Source of the DNA: JBBDNC01 sp040877875
Lineage (GTDB): Bacteria; Bacteroidota; Rhodothermia; Balneolales; Balneolaceae
Length of the DNA stretch: 14,470 nucleotides
Assembly: GCA_040877875.1 (NCBI GenBank)
Contig: JBBDNC010000159.1
Span: 1 to 14,470, forward strand
Direction of reading: 5' to 3'
Below the pieces are notes generated by a model. It did not search any database. It had not been told where the DNA came from and was given only the letters and a program-made list of their open reading frames with translations. This document shows, in pieces, positions 7,943-14,470 of the stretch (the first letter of the stretch is position 1; each line of letters opens with the position of its first letter). Both the position numbers and the translations under genes were made by a program.

Positions 7943-9526
7943 ATGTGGATTGTTACTTCATTTGTGGGTTTTACGTTATTCGTTGCCATCTATTCGTGGT
8001 ACAAGTTACGGGGTGAAAACCTGTATACTTCGGACGGCTATTTTCTTGGGGGAAGATCCCTGAGTGCCGGTGTAATTGCCGGTTCCATGATGCTGACAAA
8101 CATTTCGTCCGAACACCTGATCGGGATGAATGGCTCGGCCTACAAGAACGGCATGGTCATCATCAGTTGGGAGACCACAGCAACGATCGGATTGATTTTC
8201 GGAGCCCTCTACCTGGTTCCCCGATACCTCAAAATGGGACTTTCCACCATTCCGAAATTTCTTGAATTGAGATTCGACCGGGCCACAAGAAGTATCGCCG
8301 CCGCCTTGCTGGTCTTCTCTTTTGTGTTTACCCTGTTACCGATTGTGTTGTATACCGGAGCTATTAATTTTGAGGGGATATTCGATATTTCCGAAGTGCT
8401 GGACGTGAGCCATCAGCAAAGTATCTGGATTCTCGTAGTCGGCATCGGGGTGATCGGCGCCCTCTATTCTATTCTCGGAGGGTTAAAAGCTGTCGCCATA
8501 GCGGATACCGTAAACGGAGTAGGGCTGATTCTTGGCGGATTGTTAATCCCGATTCTGGCCTTTATACAAATCGGTGATGGAAATATTTTAAGCGGCGTTG
8601 ACCGCGTTTACCAGCATGCTCCTGAAAAATTCAGTATTGTCGGGGCGCCGGACTCGGTTCTTCCCTTTAGTGCGATCTTTACCGGACTTGTGATCAATCA
8701 GATCTATTTCTGGAGCATGCACCAGTCTATCATTCAACGGGCCCTTGGGGCCAAAGATTTGGCTGCAGCCCAAAAAGGATTATTGCTGACCGGCGTTTTT
8801 AAGCTCCTTATCCCCCTCATTATTGCTGTGCCCGGAGTCATCGGATTCTATTATTTCGGCGACACCCTCTATGACAATCAGGATTTCATCTATCCAATGA
8901 TGATCCATGAAGTACTGCCGACGTTTTTTATCGGCATCTTTGCCGCCGTATTCATGGGAGCCGTTCTAAGTACATTTAACAGTGTCATCAACAGCGCTGC
9001 CACGATTTACACGATTGATATCTATAAAATTTATGTCAACAAGGAGGCCAGCGAACGACAAATGGTAAATGTTGGAACGCTCGTTTCCACGATTGTTGCT
9101 GTATTTGCCATTTTTGTAGCTCCTTTTATGAGCTATGCTCCCGAAGGGATCTATCAATTGCTGCAAACCCTGAACGGGTTGTTTTTTGTCCCTCTCGGAA
9201 CTGCTATCCTGGCCGGCTTTTTCCTGAAACATATCTCTGCGGCAGGGGTGAAGGTAGCCCTGGTCGCCGGTATGGTGTTTTACCTGATCACCGAACTATT
9301 CGTCGATACGGGAATTCATTTCGTCCATATTTGGGGGATCATGTTTATCGGCATGATCATCGTTATGTATATTGTTTCCTGGTTTTACCCTGTCGAGAAA
9401 GAGTTTAAGATCACCGACGTGGAAGTTGTCGATTTAAAGGAATGGAAATACGCAAAAATCGTATCCGTCATTCTGATTCTGGTAACCATCGGAATATATA
9501 TCCTCCTTTGGGGTGAGCCATACTAA
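7943..9526 (+). CDS. YidK-like sodium:solute symporter (SSS family)
   Basis: The product is a 527-aa inner-membrane protein with many hydrophobic helices, of the SSS/SGLT family that couples Na+ entry to sugar, polyol or carboxylate uptake. Family motifs: DGYFLGGRSL after the first helix, NISSEHLIGMNGSAY (53-67), SWETT (Glu77, at the position of a sugar-contacting Glu in vSGLT), IYFW, SIIQRALGAKDLAAAQKG, and LSTFNSVINSAATIYTIDIYK, which carries the Ser/Thr pair of the Na2 site. From memory it resembles E. coli YidK along its length. I chose the ATG at 7943 because it aligns with the YidK N-terminus; the frame stays open to a TTG at 7913, and neither start has a clear Shine-Dalgarno. The phosphodiesterase gene follows after 14 bp, so they are likely co-transcribed. 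SSS members include myo-inositol carriers; the substrate here is inference. Confidence 0.9.
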   Translation: MWIVTSFVGFTLFVAIYSWYKLRGENLYTSDGYFLGGRSLSAGVIAGSMMLTNISSEHLIGMNGSAYKNGMVIISWETTATIGLIFGALYLVPRYLKMGLSTIPKFLELRFDRATRSIAAALLVFSFVFTLLPIVLYTGAINFEGIFDISEVLDVSHQQSIWILVVGIGVIGALYSILGGLKAVAIADTVNGVGLILGGLLIPILAFIQIGDGNILSGVDRVYQHAPEKFSIVGAPDSVLPFSAIFTGLVINQIYFWSMHQSIIQRALGAKDLAAAQKGLLLTGVFKLLIPLIIAVPGVIGFYYFGDTLYDNQDFIYPMMIHEVLPTFFIGIFAAVFMGAVLSTFNSVINSAATIYTIDIYKIYVNKEASERQMVNVGTLVSTIVAVFAIFVAPFMSYAPEGIYQLLQTLNGLFFVPLGTAILAGFFLKHISAAGVKVALVAGMVFYLITELFVDTGIHFVHIWGIMFIGMIIVMYIVSWFYPVEKEFKITDVEVVDLKEWKYAKIVSVILILVTIGIYILLWGEPY

Positions 9527-9540
9527 AAACAATACCTTAT

Positions 9541-10374
9541 ATGATTGATCGAAGATCCCTTTACTCTTTCTGCATCCTTCTCCTGGCATTTCTCTATACC
9601 GCCTGTGATGAAAACGGGGAGATCCCCCCGGACAGAGAAATATATGTCTGGTCGCATAATGACTATGAGCAATCCCGGCCCCTGTTCCAGGCACTGGATT
9701 TCGGATATCAAATGATTGAAGCAGACCTTCATTTGATCGACGGACAGTTGGTTGTTACACACGACTCTCCTGAAGATCCGGATCAGACCCCCCTGTTTGA
9801 GGAGCTTTATTTAAAACCCCTGGCTGAAATTATTGAACAAAACGGAGGGGTTGTGCTTCCGGACAGCGAATTATCCTTCTATCTGGTAATTGATGTGAAA
9901 ACCGGGGCCGAAAATACCTTCGAAGCCATCTTAAAAGTCATCGAACCGTATCATGAGCTTTTTACCAGAAAAGCAGACGGGGCCTGGATTGAAGGTCCGA
10001 TCCATTTGCTGATATCGGGAAACCGTCCGGAGCTGACGGCAGACTCACCCGACAGAATTGCTTTTCTGGACGGCAGAATCCCGGATATCGGACAGGGGTT
10101 GTCGTCCGATCTCTACCCGGTAATCAGCGATAACTGGAATAACCACTTTGACTGGAACGGAACCGGCCAAATGTCAGCGGATGAATACAACAGGCTGACT
10201 TCCTATGTCAAAGATGTCCATGCCGAAGATAAACGGATCCGTTTTTGGGCAACGCCCGACAGGGAAAGTGTCTGGGAGGTATTACTCGATGCCGGCGTAG
10301 ATATCATCAATGTGGATGACCACAGAGGCTTGAGAGAATTTCTGGATCAACATGAGATGCCAATGAAAATGTAG
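9541..10374 (+). CDS. GDPD/PI-PLC-superfamily phosphodiesterase lipoprotein (Aim6-like)
   Basis: The product is 277 aa. A lipoprotein signal ends LYTAC (Cys22), so it should be exported and membrane-anchored. The catalytic pattern of the glycerophosphodiester phosphodiesterase/PLC TIM barrel is intact: His39 in SHNDYEQ, Glu60 and Asp62 in MIEADLHL, His74-Asp75 in VVTHD. It continues with a strand YLVIDVKTG (metal-site region) and a late strand DIINVDDHRGLREFL, where GDPDs place their final barrel strand. The HNDYEQ start, in place of the canonical HRG, resembles the uncharacterised PLC-like group that includes fungal Aim6. The family hydrolyses phosphodiesters; which one is unknown. It lies 14 bp after the SSS symporter, which suggests the enzyme supplies that transporter. 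I found no clear terminator after it. Confidence 0.85.
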   Translation: MIDRRSLYSFCILLLAFLYTACDENGEIPPDREIYVWSHNDYEQSRPLFQALDFGYQMIEADLHLIDGQLVVTHDSPEDPDQTPLFEELYLKPLAEIIEQNGGVVLPDSELSFYLVIDVKTGAENTFEAILKVIEPYHELFTRKADGAWIEGPIHLLISGNRPELTADSPDRIAFLDGRIPDIGQGLSSDLYPVISDNWNNHFDWNGTGQMSADEYNRLTSYVKDVHAEDKRIRFWATPDRESVWEVLLDAGVDIINVDDHRGLREFLDQHEMPMKM

Positions 10375-10597
10375 ATACTTGATAAGGCCCAAACCCTTTT
10401 TTACAGGTCTGCATCCGAAGTCATCACAGGTAAATGGATTGCAGAAAAATAGTACCCTGTTTGATCCTCAAAAACCCCTCGCCTGCCACTTTTTGTGTGA
10501 AATCGTTTTTATTTATTTGCATTGACTGAAACAGCCACAATCAATTCCGGATCATCTGCAGCATTATTATAGTACGAATCAACATCGAAAGAACTGA

Positions 10598-11434
10598 ATG
10601 AATATGAAATCAAATATTTTAATTAGTATATCTATCCTTCTGCTCACAGCATGCAGCCAACAAATACCTGAATCCGGCCAGGGAAGCAATTCTGACGATC
10701 ATCCGGTTCAATTAAAAGTGGCCACGTATAATGTCGAGGTAAGCAGAAGTGCTACAGCACATGAAATTGGCGAGGCCCTTAAACCCTACAACTTCGATGT
10801 TATATGTTTTTCCGAAGCCCCCGGCGGAGACTGGTCCGAAAACGTCGCAGCGGCTTTAGGCCTTGATCATGTGGTAGTCGGCCGCTATTCGACCGCCGGA
10901 CATGAGGATAAATATAAAAGTATCGTTAGCAGAACCCCCCTGTACGGGTATGAAGAGTTCCTGATGACCGATACCCTGCATACGGTCACCAAGGCTTTCA
11001 CTCAAATAGAAAACCAAGAAATTGCCCTCTATTCCGTGCATTTCCCCTTCGGATGGAGGGACGCTGAACATATCAGGGAAACGACTGCAAAGTTAGCCCA
11101 CTTTGCCTATTATTTAAGAGCAAGGCAGCCAGACGAGACGAGTCTGGTGCTGGGTGATTTTAACTTCATTCCTTCCAATCCCAAATCTGTAAGCAATGAC
11201 TATGAAATGTTCGTCAATGCCGGACTGGAAGTCAGCTGGAAAGAATTGGGGGTGGATGTAACCCGGCGGAAAACCCACAATGCATTTGAACCTGATGATG
11301 AGGACAGCGGAAACGTGATCGACCACATCCTGTACAACCCTGACAAGGTACGGGCTCTGGATGGGGACATCATTGAAATGGATCCGCCGTTGTCAGATCA
11401 CAAACCCGTATGGGCTCTGTTGGAAATTTATTAA
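10598..11434 (+). CDS. Endonuclease/exonuclease/phosphatase (EEP)-fold lipoprotein
   Basis: The product is 278 aa. A lipoprotein signal ends LLLTAC (Cys19), so the enzyme acts outside the cytoplasm, which argues against a DNA-repair role. All EEP motifs are visible: TYNVE (Asn45), CFSEAPGGD (Glu73), VHFPFG (His148), LVLGDFNFIPSN (Asp187, Asn189), NVIDHILYN (Asp242, His243) and PPLSDHKPV (Asp267, His268). EEP enzymes include sphingomyelinases, inositol-polyphosphate phosphatases and nucleases; the location suits a lipid or soluble phosphodiester substrate, which is inference. A second ATG two codons in (10604) is equally possible. It is 223 bp after the Aim6-like gene, a gap with only a weak 4-bp hairpin, so it may be part of the same transcript or separately started. 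Confidence 0.9.
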   Translation: MNMKSNILISISILLLTACSQQIPESGQGSNSDDHPVQLKVATYNVEVSRSATAHEIGEALKPYNFDVICFSEAPGGDWSENVAAALGLDHVVVGRYSTAGHEDKYKSIVSRTPLYGYEEFLMTDTLHTVTKAFTQIENQEIALYSVHFPFGWRDAEHIRETTAKLAHFAYYLRARQPDETSLVLGDFNFIPSNPKSVSNDYEMFVNAGLEVSWKELGVDVTRRKTHNAFEPDDEDSGNVIDHILYNPDKVRALDGDIIEMDPPLSDHKPVWALLEIY

Positions 11435-11447
11435 AAAACAGAGGAGC

Positions 11448-11478
11448 AGAGGGTTCCTCTATCTGGAGGATTCCCTCC
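11448..11478 (+). terminator. Candidate terminator: two tandem short hairpins
   Basis: AGAGG-GTT-CCTCT (11448-11460) is followed four bases later by GGAGG-ATTC-CCTCC (11465-11478), starting 13 bp past the EEP stop. Each stem has five perfect pairs. No T run follows, only a C/T-rich tract, so a role in ending the transcript is uncertain. Confidence 0.35.
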
Positions 11479-11556
11479 TCTTCCTTGCCACCCCCTCTGA
11501 TTCATCATCCGTGCAATTCACCCCTCTCCCGCTGCCTCTATACCCTTCCCGGATCA

Positions 11557-11586
11557 CGAACCGAAACGAACCGAAACGAACCGAAG
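11557..11586. repeat. Tandem 10-bp repeat, three copies
   Basis: CGAACCGAAA is present twice in perfect tandem and a third time with its last base changed (CGAACCGAAG). It lies between the EEP gene and the TTT operon, outside any credible gene. The 10-bp period is close to one DNA helical turn, so a stacked protein-binding site is possible, as is simple slippage. Confidence 0.85.
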
Positions 11587-11686
11587 CTATGGATACCCGG
11601 ATTTAATCGTCTCTTCTTTCCCCGGCTTTTGAAATTGACAGGTTTTTACTTATTGGGTTTATTTTAGGTTTTTGATGAAGATATAG

Positions 11687-11694
11687 TACTTTTG
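11687..11694 (+). promoter_or_regulatory. Candidate Bacteroidota-type -7 promoter element for the TTT operon
   Basis: TACTTTTG is an exact match to the TAnnTTTG -7 element known in Bacteroidota. A TTTG lies at 11671-11674, but it is closer than the usual -33 spacing. Transcription starting just after it would give a leader of about 100 nt to the preferred TctC-TctB start. This is a single motif match, so confidence is modest. Confidence 0.35.
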
Positions 11695-11806
11695 CAAAGT
11701 CATTGTTCCCTGTTGTGACACCCTGGTAACAGGCCGGGAAATGAAACCTGAAAAATTTGACAAGTATTATGAATTGAACATATTCAAGGCAAATCATTCA
11801 TTGGAT

Positions 11807-13141
11807 ATGCTGTTCAGTTTTAAAAAAATCATTTTGCCGGTATTGGCCTTGTCATTTATTCTGCAAACCGGGTGCAGCGGGGAATCCGAATACCCCTCCA
11901 GACCGATTACGCTTATTTGTCCCTGGTCGGCCGGCGGGGGAACAGACCGTGTTTCCAGGCAGATCGCCTTTCAGTTGGAAAGAGAGTTGGGAGTGCCCGT
12001 CAATGTGATCAATGCGACCGGCGGCGGGGGAGTCACCGGTCATACCCGTGGTGCCCTGGCCCGGCCAAACGGGTATATCATGACCATGACGACAGCCGAG
12101 ATTAACATGCTTCACTGGCGGGGATTGACGAATATCACCTACCGGGATTACCGCCCCCTGATGAAAGTAAACCGGGACAATGCGGCGCTGTTCGTCCGGG
12201 CGGATGCCTCGTGGAAGAATCTGGAGGAACTGGAAACGGAGATTCGTGAGAACCCGGGGCAGCTTCAGGCTTCCGGCACTGCCTTCGGGGGAGTATGGCA
12301 CGTGAGCCTGGCAGGATGGCTTCTGGAAGCTGATTTACCGGCCGATGTGCTTACCTGGATCTCCATCAACGGCTCAGCTCCCTCCCTGCAGGAGCTGACT
12401 GCCGGCGGGGTAGATATGGTTGTATGCAGCTTTCCCGAAGCCCGGTCTCTGTATGAGGCCGGCGAAATCCGCAGCCTGGGAGTGATGGCCGACGAGAGAC
12501 TGGAAGAACGGCCGGATATCCCGACGTTCAAAGAGCAGGGATATGACTGGAGTAGTGAAACGTGGCGCGGACTCGCAGTACCGGCTGAGACGCCTGATGA
12601 ACAATATGCTGTACTTCTGGAAGCAATTGAGAATGTATTGAAGAGTAACGAATATCAGAATTTTCTGGAAACTTCCGGTTTTGGCGGCGGGTTTGAATTG
12701 CCGGATGAATTCCTCCAGTCACTTGAAGAGGAAAACCGTACATACGGGGAAATTTTCAACAGCGAAGCCTTCAGGTCGGTCGTCGCTCAGCGTTACGGCC
12801 CCATGCTGTTTCCGTACATCCTGATGGGAATCATGGGACTGGTATTTCTGGGAATTATCTTTTCAGGGGATGTTCGCCAGGCTGAATCGGCCGAAACGAT
12901 CACCTCCAAAGATTACCGCCGCCTGTTCTGGGTGATCGGGTTAGTGATTCTTTACCTGTTGGTTGCCGAAAGCCTCGGGTTTATCCTTTCAACCTCACTT
13001 ATTCTTGCTGTACTGATGTGGCAATATCGCGTGTCCTGGAAAACGGCAGTATGGGTAATCGTGATCACTGTCCCCTTGCTCTATCAACTTTTTGCAGTCT
13101 ATCTTCGGGTACCTCTTCCGTGGGGCCTTCTGGGATGGTAA
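11807..13141 (+). CDS. Fused TctC-TctB subunit of a tripartite tricarboxylate transporter (lipoprotein)
   Basis: The product is 444 aa, joining two TTT subunits that are normally separate proteins: the periplasmic solute-binding TctC and the small membrane protein TctB. I chose the ATG at 11807 because a signal peptide begins there and ends LQTGC (Cys23; Gln at -3 is unusual for a lipobox). The frame also opens at 11741, which would put 22 polar residues before the signal. Residues about 27-325 are TctC-like: YPSRPITLICPWSAGGGTD, GGGGVTGHTRGALARPNGY, QASGTAFGG and ETWRGLAVPAETP. Residues about 329-444 are TctB-like: YGPMLFPYIL, a helix, a linker, LVAESLGFILSTSL, and a last helix ending LRVPLPWGLLG. 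TctB's usual first helix seems absent, which keeps the TctC part periplasmic. tctA follows after 14 bp. The likely substrate is a carboxylate, not identifiable further. Confidence 0.9.
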   Translation: MLFSFKKIILPVLALSFILQTGCSGESEYPSRPITLICPWSAGGGTDRVSRQIAFQLERELGVPVNVINATGGGGVTGHTRGALARPNGYIMTMTTAEINMLHWRGLTNITYRDYRPLMKVNRDNAALFVRADASWKNLEELETEIRENPGQLQASGTAFGGVWHVSLAGWLLEADLPADVLTWISINGSAPSLQELTAGGVDMVVCSFPEARSLYEAGEIRSLGVMADERLEERPDIPTFKEQGYDWSSETWRGLAVPAETPDEQYAVLLEAIENVLKSNEYQNFLETSGFGGGFELPDEFLQSLEEENRTYGEIFNSEAFRSVVAQRYGPMLFPYILMGIMGLVFLGIIFSGDVRQAESAETITSKDYRRLFWVIGLVILYLLVAESLGFILSTSLILAVLMWQYRVSWKTAVWVIVITVPLLYQLFAVYLRVPLPWGLLGW

Positions 13142-13155
13142 ATCAATAAACGATT

Positions 13156-14470
13156 ATGATCGAAGCAATTTACGAGGCATTACAACTCGTCGTTTTTACT
13201 CCGTCTATTTGGCTGGTCATTCTTTTTTCAGCCATATACGGAGTTTTTCTGGGTGCCATTCCCGGATTAACAGCAACCATGGCCGTCGCTCTTTTTGTAC
13301 CCATCACCTACTGGATGGATCCCATTCCAGCCCTTGCAGCCATCGCAACGATGAGTGCATGTGCGATTTTTGCCGGGGATATTCCTACCACGTTGCTGCG
13401 TATTCCGGGTACACCTGCCTCAGCGGCTTATGTGGATGATGCCTATGCATTTACTCTGCGCGGAGAATCGGAAAAACCCCTGGGCACAGCTCTTGCAGGA
13501 AGTGTGATGGGAGGCTTATTCGGCGCCATCATCCTCATGATCCTAGGGCAACAACTGGCGAGGGTAGCAGCACAGTTCAGCGTTGCCGAGTATTTCTGGT
13601 TATATCTGCTCGGACTCAGCTCAGCGGTAGTCGTATCTCGCGGTTCTGTATTAAAAGCCTTGCTTGCCCTTTTAATCGGCCTGCTGCTTGCAACGGTTGG
13701 GCTGAGTGCAGTTCATACGGAAGCACGGTTTACTTTTGGATTTCCTCAATTATATCAGGGGATCAGTTTCATCCCGGCAATGATCGGGCTGTTCGGCCTT
13801 TCGGAAGTCATACGCAATACCATCCGCCTGGGGAGTCAACCCTCTCTCGACCCTTCGAAGACAGACCAGAAAAATCAGGCCTCAACTTACTCTTCTTCTT
13901 TCAGGAAATGGATGATGGATCCCATCCTGACAGTATTTGAGAAACCCTTTCGTATGATGGCAAAACGCAAACGCGATTTTTTACGATCCGGTTTGATCGG
14001 TTCGCTGACCGGTATGCTGCCGGGAGCCGGTGCGGATATGGGATCATGGATTTCTCTGGCTGCATCAAAAAGATCCAGCAGCGACCCGGACCGGTATGGC
14101 AAGGGCTCTCTCGAAGGCATCTCCGATGCGACCACTGCCAACAACTCGGCGCTGGCCGGAACATGGATCCCTTCCCTGGTATTCGGTATTCCGGGCGACT
14201 CCATCACGGCTATTGTGATTGGGGTTCTGTTGATGAAGAACCTGAACCCAGGCCCCGACATCTTTATCGATCAGCCGGTCCTGGTCTACAGCATCTACCT
14301 CTCATTCATCCTGGCTAACATCGCCCTGTTGGTCGTGGGATACTTTGCCATCAAAGCGGGACGATTTGTATTCAAAATCCCACAACGTGTCCTGCTGCCG
14401 TTGATTCTCATCTTTTGCATTATCGGCTCCTATGCCATACAGGGAAGTTACTTTGACGTCGGGATCATGC
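13156..14470 (+). CDS. TctA-family large membrane subunit of the TTT transporter (3' end outside window)
   Basis: The frame from the ATG at 13156 is open for 438 residues to the window edge. Family members are about 500 aa, so roughly 60 residues are missing. TctA forms the translocation path in the inner membrane, driven by ion gradients, with ligand delivered by TctC. Both internal repeats are recognisable. The first has GAIPGLTATM (33-42), AGDIPTTLLRIPGTPASAA (73-91) and AEYF. The second has SLTGMLPGAGADMGS (283-297), GISDATTANNSALAG (321-335) and FGIPGDSITA (343-352), then NPGP. A polar linker (about 227-270) separates the halves. Several normally conserved positions differ from classic TctA, such as GGS/GGR in the first repeat and APEAANN and GxPGS in the second. 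It lies 14 bp after the TctC-TctB fusion, completing a two-gene TTT system. Confidence 0.92.
   Translation, partial: MIEAIYEALQLVVFTPSIWLVILFSAIYGVFLGAIPGLTATMAVALFVPITYWMDPIPALAAIATMSACAIFAGDIPTTLLRIPGTPASAAYVDDAYAFTLRGESEKPLGTALAGSVMGGLFGAIILMILGQQLARVAAQFSVAEYFWLYLLGLSSAVVVSRGSVLKALLALLIGLLLATVGLSAVHTEARFTFGFPQLYQGISFIPAMIGLFGLSEVIRNTIRLGSQPSLDPSKTDQKNQASTYSSSFRKWMMDPILTVFEKPFRMMAKRKRDFLRSGLIGSLTGMLPGAGADMGSWISLAASKRSSSDPDRYGKGSLEGISDATTANNSALAGTWIPSLVFGIPGDSITAIVIGVLLMKNLNPGPDIFIDQPVLVYSIYLSFILANIALLVVGYFAIKAGRFVFKIPQRVLLPLILIFCIIGSYAIQGSYFDVGIM

Larger units (their letters stand above)
11435..11806. other. Gene-free spacer with hairpins, pyrimidine-rich tract, tandem repeat and candidate promoter
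   Basis: This 372-bp gap holds, in order, two short hairpins after the EEP stop, a strongly pyrimidine-rich stretch on the plus strand (about 11471-11550), three copies of a 10-bp repeat, and a TAnnTTTG element. The short open frames crossing it are low-complexity and lack homology or initiation signals, so none is called as a gene. Its last 66 bp could be coding if the TctC-TctB fusion began at 11741. Confidence 0.6.

Noticed and set aside
10375..10597. Possible terminator after the Aim6-like gene (AAGG...CCTT followed by T residues)
   Set aside because: The stem has only 4 bp; nothing else in this 223-bp gap forms a convincing terminator or promoter.
11361..11667. Overlapping plus-strand open frames (81 and 85 codons) across the end of the EEP gene and the following gap
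   Set aside because: They start inside the EEP gene, read through C/T-rich and repeat DNA, and encode low-complexity Pro/Ser-rich peptides with no initiation signal.
11603..11797. Minus-strand open frame of 64 codons before the TTT operon
   Set aside because: It has no homology, no leader signal and overlaps the likely promoter of the TTT operon.
11741..11806. Upstream ATG giving a longer TctC-TctB fusion
   Set aside because: It would add 22 mostly polar residues in front of the signal peptide; the ATG at 11807 begins directly with a normal signal sequence.

Overview
The window looks like chromosomal DNA from a Bacteroidota-lineage (FCB group) bacterium. The main reasons are an adjacent SusC-type TonB-dependent receptor and SusD-type lipoprotein, and a high share of secreted or lipoprotein products. 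Acidic proteins and tripartite tricarboxylate (TTT) transporter genes beside SusCD would fit a marine or halophilic Balneolota/Rhodothermota member, but that finer placement is inference. There are nine protein-coding genes, two of them cut by the window edges. I saw no tRNA, rRNA, CRISPR array or insertion sequence.

Layout. The left half runs on the minus strand. From the centre outward it holds susC (7390 to 4379), susD (4355 to 2679), a strong intrinsic terminator (about 2584 to 2521), a PI-PLC-type lipoprotein (2326 to 1139), and an exported metallophosphoesterase cut by the left edge (929 to 1). A 552-bp divergent control region (7391-7942) holds two exact matches to the LacI/GalR-family cre consensus and two weaker ones. 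The right half runs on the plus strand: a YidK-like sodium:solute symporter (7943-9526), a GDPD/PLC-fold lipoprotein 14 bp later (9541-10374), and an endonuclease/exonuclease/phosphatase-fold lipoprotein (10598-11434). A gene-free stretch follows with a tandem 10-bp repeat and a candidate promoter. Then comes a TTT operon: a fused TctC-TctB lipoprotein (11807-13141) and TctA (13156 to the right edge).

How the genes may work together. The block 1-11434 resembles a polysaccharide-utilisation locus, but no glycoside hydrolase, lyase or sulfatase is visible. Its degradative genes are four exported phosphoesterases from at least three folds: a calcineurin-like phosphatase, two different PLC/GDPD-type enzymes and one EEP hydrolase. 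My reading is a SusCD-linked system for harvesting phosphodiester or phospholipid head groups (for example phosphoinositides, glycerophosphodiesters or inositol phosphates), with the SSS symporter importing the freed polyol or sugar. The TTT operon is probably a separate carboxylate uptake unit. Its TctC-TctB fusion and a divergent TctA are the most unusual proteins in the window.
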